Part shown: piece after piece, positions 61,504 to 64,000 of the stretch
Layout: every line of letters starts with the position of its first letter
Numbering within the stretch: position 1 is the stretch's first letter
Assembly: GCA_938075155.1 (NCBI GenBank)
Contig: CALJGL010000038.1
Location: 43,671-107,670 of the forward strand
DNA from: UBA12191 sp009937185
GTDB taxonomy: Bacteria > Planctomycetota > UBA8108 > UBA1146
DNA length: 64,000 nt
Direction: 5' to 3'
The notes under the pieces: generated by a model
Database searches by the model: none
What the model was told of the DNA's origin: nothing
The model's input: only the letters and a program-made list of their open reading frames with translations
Translations under genes and position numbers: made by a program

Positions 61504-62213
61504 TTCCTGTTTATTACGTGGCTTGTATTGCCGGTGGCCAATATTGGTCACTTCGTAAGTATCTAGGGAAGTGGATATTAGAGTTACAAAGATATTCGTT
61601 ATTACTGAATATTGTATGCTACAGCCGATTGAGATTCATTCATGTAAGCAACAAAATTTTAAGGGGTTATGTTTGCCCATGTGGGTTTGGCATCGACCCC
61701 GCTTCGGCGAGGTAATATAAAGACATGATAGACAGTCCTGACGGTCTTATCGCTTTGAATAGGAAAGTCATTATTGCGTGTATGGATTGAGGTTCTCGAT
61801 ATTTGATTCTCAGCTTCACGATTGTTTTTTTGTTTGAAGCCCGCCTTTATGCCTTATAGTTAGAACAGTGAAAGAGTGTGTGTGGGATCTCGTTATTCGT
61901 GATTCGTGTATTGAGATGTGTGTGTGTGGGGCAACAAAGACAGATTACAATTTGTTCTTCAGCGCAGGGCTTTATTGCTTTCTCTTTCCGCGTGGCATCG
62001 GTTTCGCGTTCTCTTTTTTGACTAAATATAAGTGTGTCAGGAATTTTTCTCCAAGTTTGGGGAACCATTTTAATATGAGTGGTTCTAAGAGCGAGGAGAT
62101 AGGTTCTCTGATCTATTTTTGTAATGACTTTAAAAATTTAGTCACAGTCCAGCATCCACGGAAATCAACGATCGTCGTTTTGATTTCTTGCTAGCTTTTT
62201 GTGAGGAGTTCTT
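61491..62213. other. AT-rich 0.7-kb intergenic region before the repeat-protein gene
   Basis: About 720 nt with no convincing gene, noticeably richer in A and T than the flanks. Structures seen: CCCCGC-TTCG-GCGAGG (61697-61712; UUCG tetraloop, one mismatch), GATAGAC ... GTCTTATC (around 61728-61751), and TG-repeats near 61915. Short ORFs here lack SDs and recognisable domains. It probably holds the promoter and leader of the large repeat-protein gene; a small RNA cannot be excluded. Confidence 0.4.
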
Positions 62214-64000
62214 ATGAGTTCGCTCAAGTCTTTGGCGCGCACCGGTGTGCCAGCTTTGGTTATCTGTTTAGTTCTGGGGATTAGTTCCCAGGCCCAGGCA
62301 AGTTTCCTGATTCCGATGTTGCCCGTCTTCCCAATGGGAAGCGACTGCAACGGCAATGGAATCGATGACACTATCGATATTTCAAATGGGACCAGTCTCG
62401 ACTGTAACCTCAACGGGCTTCCCGATGAGTGTGACGTCGATGACAGTGGTTGTGTCGGTTGCGGATCTTCTGCTGACTGTAACAACAACGGCATTCCAGA
62501 TGAGTGCGATATCTCTAGCAATAATGCGAAGGATTGTGACGGCAACGGTGTTCCCGATGCTTGCCAATTCGTAAGCGGATTCGATTGTAATAACAATGGA
62601 ATCTTGGACCCCTGTGAAGTGGCGCTCGGCGCACCTGACTGCAACGGTAACCAGGTCCCTGACGAATGTGACACGGACTGTGATTCCAACGGCACTCCCG
62701 ATGATTGCGAGATCACAGCGGATCCTTCGAAGGACTGTGATGTTGATGGAATCCTCGACCTTTGTGAGTACAGTGCGGAGTTAGGTGGAAATGCCGCTCT
62801 CGATTGTAATAACAACGGAGTCCTCGATTCCTGTGATCTTCAAGATGGAACCAGTTTGGATTGCGATTCAAACAATACTCCTGACGAGTGTCAGATTAAC
62901 GCAGATCCAAGTATTGACTGTGATATTGATGGAAACATCGATTCCTGTGAAACAGATACAGATCTTGACGGAACCATCGATGATTGCGATACCGACGACG
63001 ATAATGACGGTGTGCTCGACGGTGACGACAGTGCGCCACTCGACAACACCCAGTGCCGCGACGCGGACGGTGACGGCTGTGACGACTGTTCCAGCGGAAC
63101 CGACAACCCCGCGAATGACGGAACCGACACCGATGGTGACGGTACCTGTGACCTGGGTGATACCGACGACGATGGCGACGGTGTAGCGGACGGCGACGAT
63201 AGTGCGCCACTCGACAACACCCAGTGTCGTGACGTGGACGGTGACGGCTGTGACGACTGTTCCAGCGGAACCGACAACCCAGCGAATGACGGAACCGACA
63301 CCGATGGTGACGGTGCCTGTGACGTGGGTGATACCGACGACGATGGTGACGGTGTGCTCGACGGTGTCGACAACGCTCCGTTAGACTCTTCCAGTTGTTC
63401 TGACACCGACGGTGATGGCTGTGATGACTGCAGCGTAGCCAATACCTACGCTCCACTGAATGACGGAACCGACTTCGACGGTGACGGACTCTGCGATCTC
63501 GGAGACACCGACGACGATAATGACGGCGCCCTGGACGGGCTCGATAGTGACGACAACAACGTTAATGTCTGTTCCGATTCGGACGGTGACGGCTGTGACG
63601 ACTGCTCCGGCGGAAGTTACAACCCAGCGGCTGACGGAACCGACTTCGACGGTGACGGTCTCTGCGATCTTGGCGATCCGGACGACGACAACGACGGAGC
63701 CCTAGACGGCGCGGACAGCGACGACAACAACGTTAGTGTCTGTTCCGATACCGACAGTGACGGTTGTGACGACTGTTCCGGCGGAAGTTACGATCCGGCC
63801 AACGACGGAACCGACACAGATAGTGACGGTGCCTGTGACGTGGGTGATACCGACGACGACGGCGACGGTGTAGCGGACGGTGACGACAGTGCGCCGCTCG
63901 ACAACACCCAGTGTCGTGACGCGGACGGTGACGGCTGTGACGATTGTTCCAGCGGAACCGACAACCCAGCGAATGACGGAACCGACACCGATAGTGACGG
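62214..64000 (+). CDS. Giant acidic calcium-binding repeat protein, N-terminal part (runs off window)
   Basis: Open from the ATG at 62214 (GAGGAG 6 nt upstream) through base 64000, so at least 595 codons. A signal peptide (ALVICLVLGISSQAQA) comes first. Residues ~43-255 carry eleven DCNxNGxPDECD-type units with regular Cys pairs. From about residue 259 come 57-58-residue tandem repeats with TSP3-like loops (DTDDDGDGVADGDDSAPLDN, DGDGCDDCSSGTDNPANDG). Such modules bind calcium and make extended rods on secreted adhesins. The product is very acidic (Asp-rich), with paired Cys likely disulphide-bonded. The function, probably surface adhesion or S-layer-like, is inferred; the C-terminus is outside the window. 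Confidence 0.85.
   Translation, partial: MSSLKSLARTGVPALVICLVLGISSQAQASFLIPMLPVFPMGSDCNGNGIDDTIDISNGTSLDCNLNGLPDECDVDDSGCVGCGSSADCNNNGIPDECDISSNNAKDCDGNGVPDACQFVSGFDCNNNGILDPCEVALGAPDCNGNQVPDECDTDCDSNGTPDDCEITADPSKDCDVDGILDLCEYSAELGGNAALDCNNNGVLDSCDLQDGTSLDCDSNNTPDECQINADPSIDCDIDGNIDSCETDTDLDGTIDDCDTDDDNDGVLDGDDSAPLDNTQCRDADGDGCDDCSSGTDNPANDGTDTDGDGTCDLGDTDDDGDGVADGDDSAPLDNTQCRDVDGDGCDDCSSGTDNPANDGTDTDGDGACDVGDTDDDGDGVLDGVDNAPLDSSSCSDTDGDGCDDCSVANTYAPLNDGTDFDGDGLCDLGDTDDDNDGALDGLDSDDNNVNVCSDSDGDGCDDCSGGSYNPAADGTDFDGDGLCDLGDPDDDNDGALDGADSDDNNVSVCSDTDSDGCDDCSGGSYDPANDGTDTDSDGACDVGDTDDDGDGVADGDDSAPLDNTQCRDADGDGCDDCSSGTDNPANDGTDTDSD
62988..64000 (+). repeat. 171-bp in-frame tandem repeats (TSP3-like)
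   Basis: The unit starting GATACCGACGACGAT recurs at 62988, 63159, 63330, 63504, 63675 and 63846, a spacing of 171 bp except one of 174. Copies 1, 2 and 6 are almost identical over long stretches (e.g. GACAGTGCGCCACTCGACAA region), copies 4 and 5 form another pair, so recent duplication or conversion is likely. The array continues past the window. Confidence 0.9.

Noticed and set aside
62891..63456. Long Ser/Pro- or Arg/His-rich minus-strand ORFs opposite the repeat array.
   Set aside because: They are shadows produced by the repetitive Asp/Gly codons of the plus-strand gene; no start signal or domain.
1..64000. tRNA, rRNA, CRISPR array, insertion sequence, prophage or attachment site.
   Set aside because: Intergenic regions were read for T-loop motifs, repeat-spacer patterns and transposase-like ORFs; none was found.

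Overview
The window looks like a chromosomal segment from a Planctomycetota bacterium, probably marine or uncultured. The main clues are five secreted proteins ending in the planctomycete-style dockerin pattern (RGDxNxDxxVDLxDA ... DxNDDGxxDIxD), a triple P-domain protein with the same tail, long DCNxNGxPDECD and TDGDG calcium-binding repeat proteins, a VWA/GATase-like membrane protein operon, a DUF1844 protein, and kdsB, which implies Kdo-type LPS. GC content appears near 50%. No tRNA, rRNA, IS element, phage gene or CRISPR array was recognised. Layout: 1-7580 (minus strand) holds five exported cohesin-like/dockerin-like or beta-propeller/dockerin proteins. 7810-9991 (minus) has asnS and nadD. 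10308-21952 (plus) is a housekeeping run: alanine dehydrogenase, polyprenyl diphosphate synthase, moaC, folD, mutL, DAHP synthase, a YmfF/YmfH-like M16 peptidase pair, a DAACS symporter with a PDZ-like insert, and efp. 21990-24631 (minus) has a uracil-DNA glycosylase homologue, a DDAH-like amidinotransferase and mutY. 24695-34948 (plus) has aroC, two genes interrupted by in-frame UGA, an NHL lipoprotein, a VWA protein, a GT2 glycosyltransferase and an MsbA-like ABC exporter. 35260-38249 (minus) has a sugar aminotransferase, a nucleotide-sugar epimerase and queC. 38350-44094 (plus) has a GT4 glycosyltransferase, kdsB, pyrG, a DUF1844 gene and metG. 44085-53586 (minus) is a tightly overlapped operon, cutA-moeA-FHA/metzincin-hypothetical-rluA-like, followed by mobA and a ChaN-like gene. 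53772-64000 holds a hypothetical membrane protein, the P-domain/dockerin protein (minus), mutS, a 0.7-kb AT-rich gap, and the 5' part of a huge acidic repeat protein that runs off the window. The most notable observation is two adjacent genes whose reading frames are each interrupted by a single UGA that is best read as selenocysteine. In the first (25788-26342), an AhpD-like peroxidase-related protein, UGA replaces the peroxidatic Cys of the CxxC motif (C80-H-Y-U83-x3-H87), and the proton-relay Glu68 and His87 are in place. In the second (26476-28083), a membrane-anchored coiled-coil protein, UGA is followed at the expected distance by a perfect 7-bp hairpin with a GGTC loop, an excellent match to a bacterial SECIS element. 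I know of no described selenoprotein family matching the second. Other themes are DNA repair (MutS, endonuclease-type MutL, MutY, UDG homologue), molybdenum cofactor synthesis (MoaC, MoeA, MobA), envelope polysaccharide/LPS synthesis, and pervasive translational coupling through ATGA, TTGA and GTGA stop/start overlaps.
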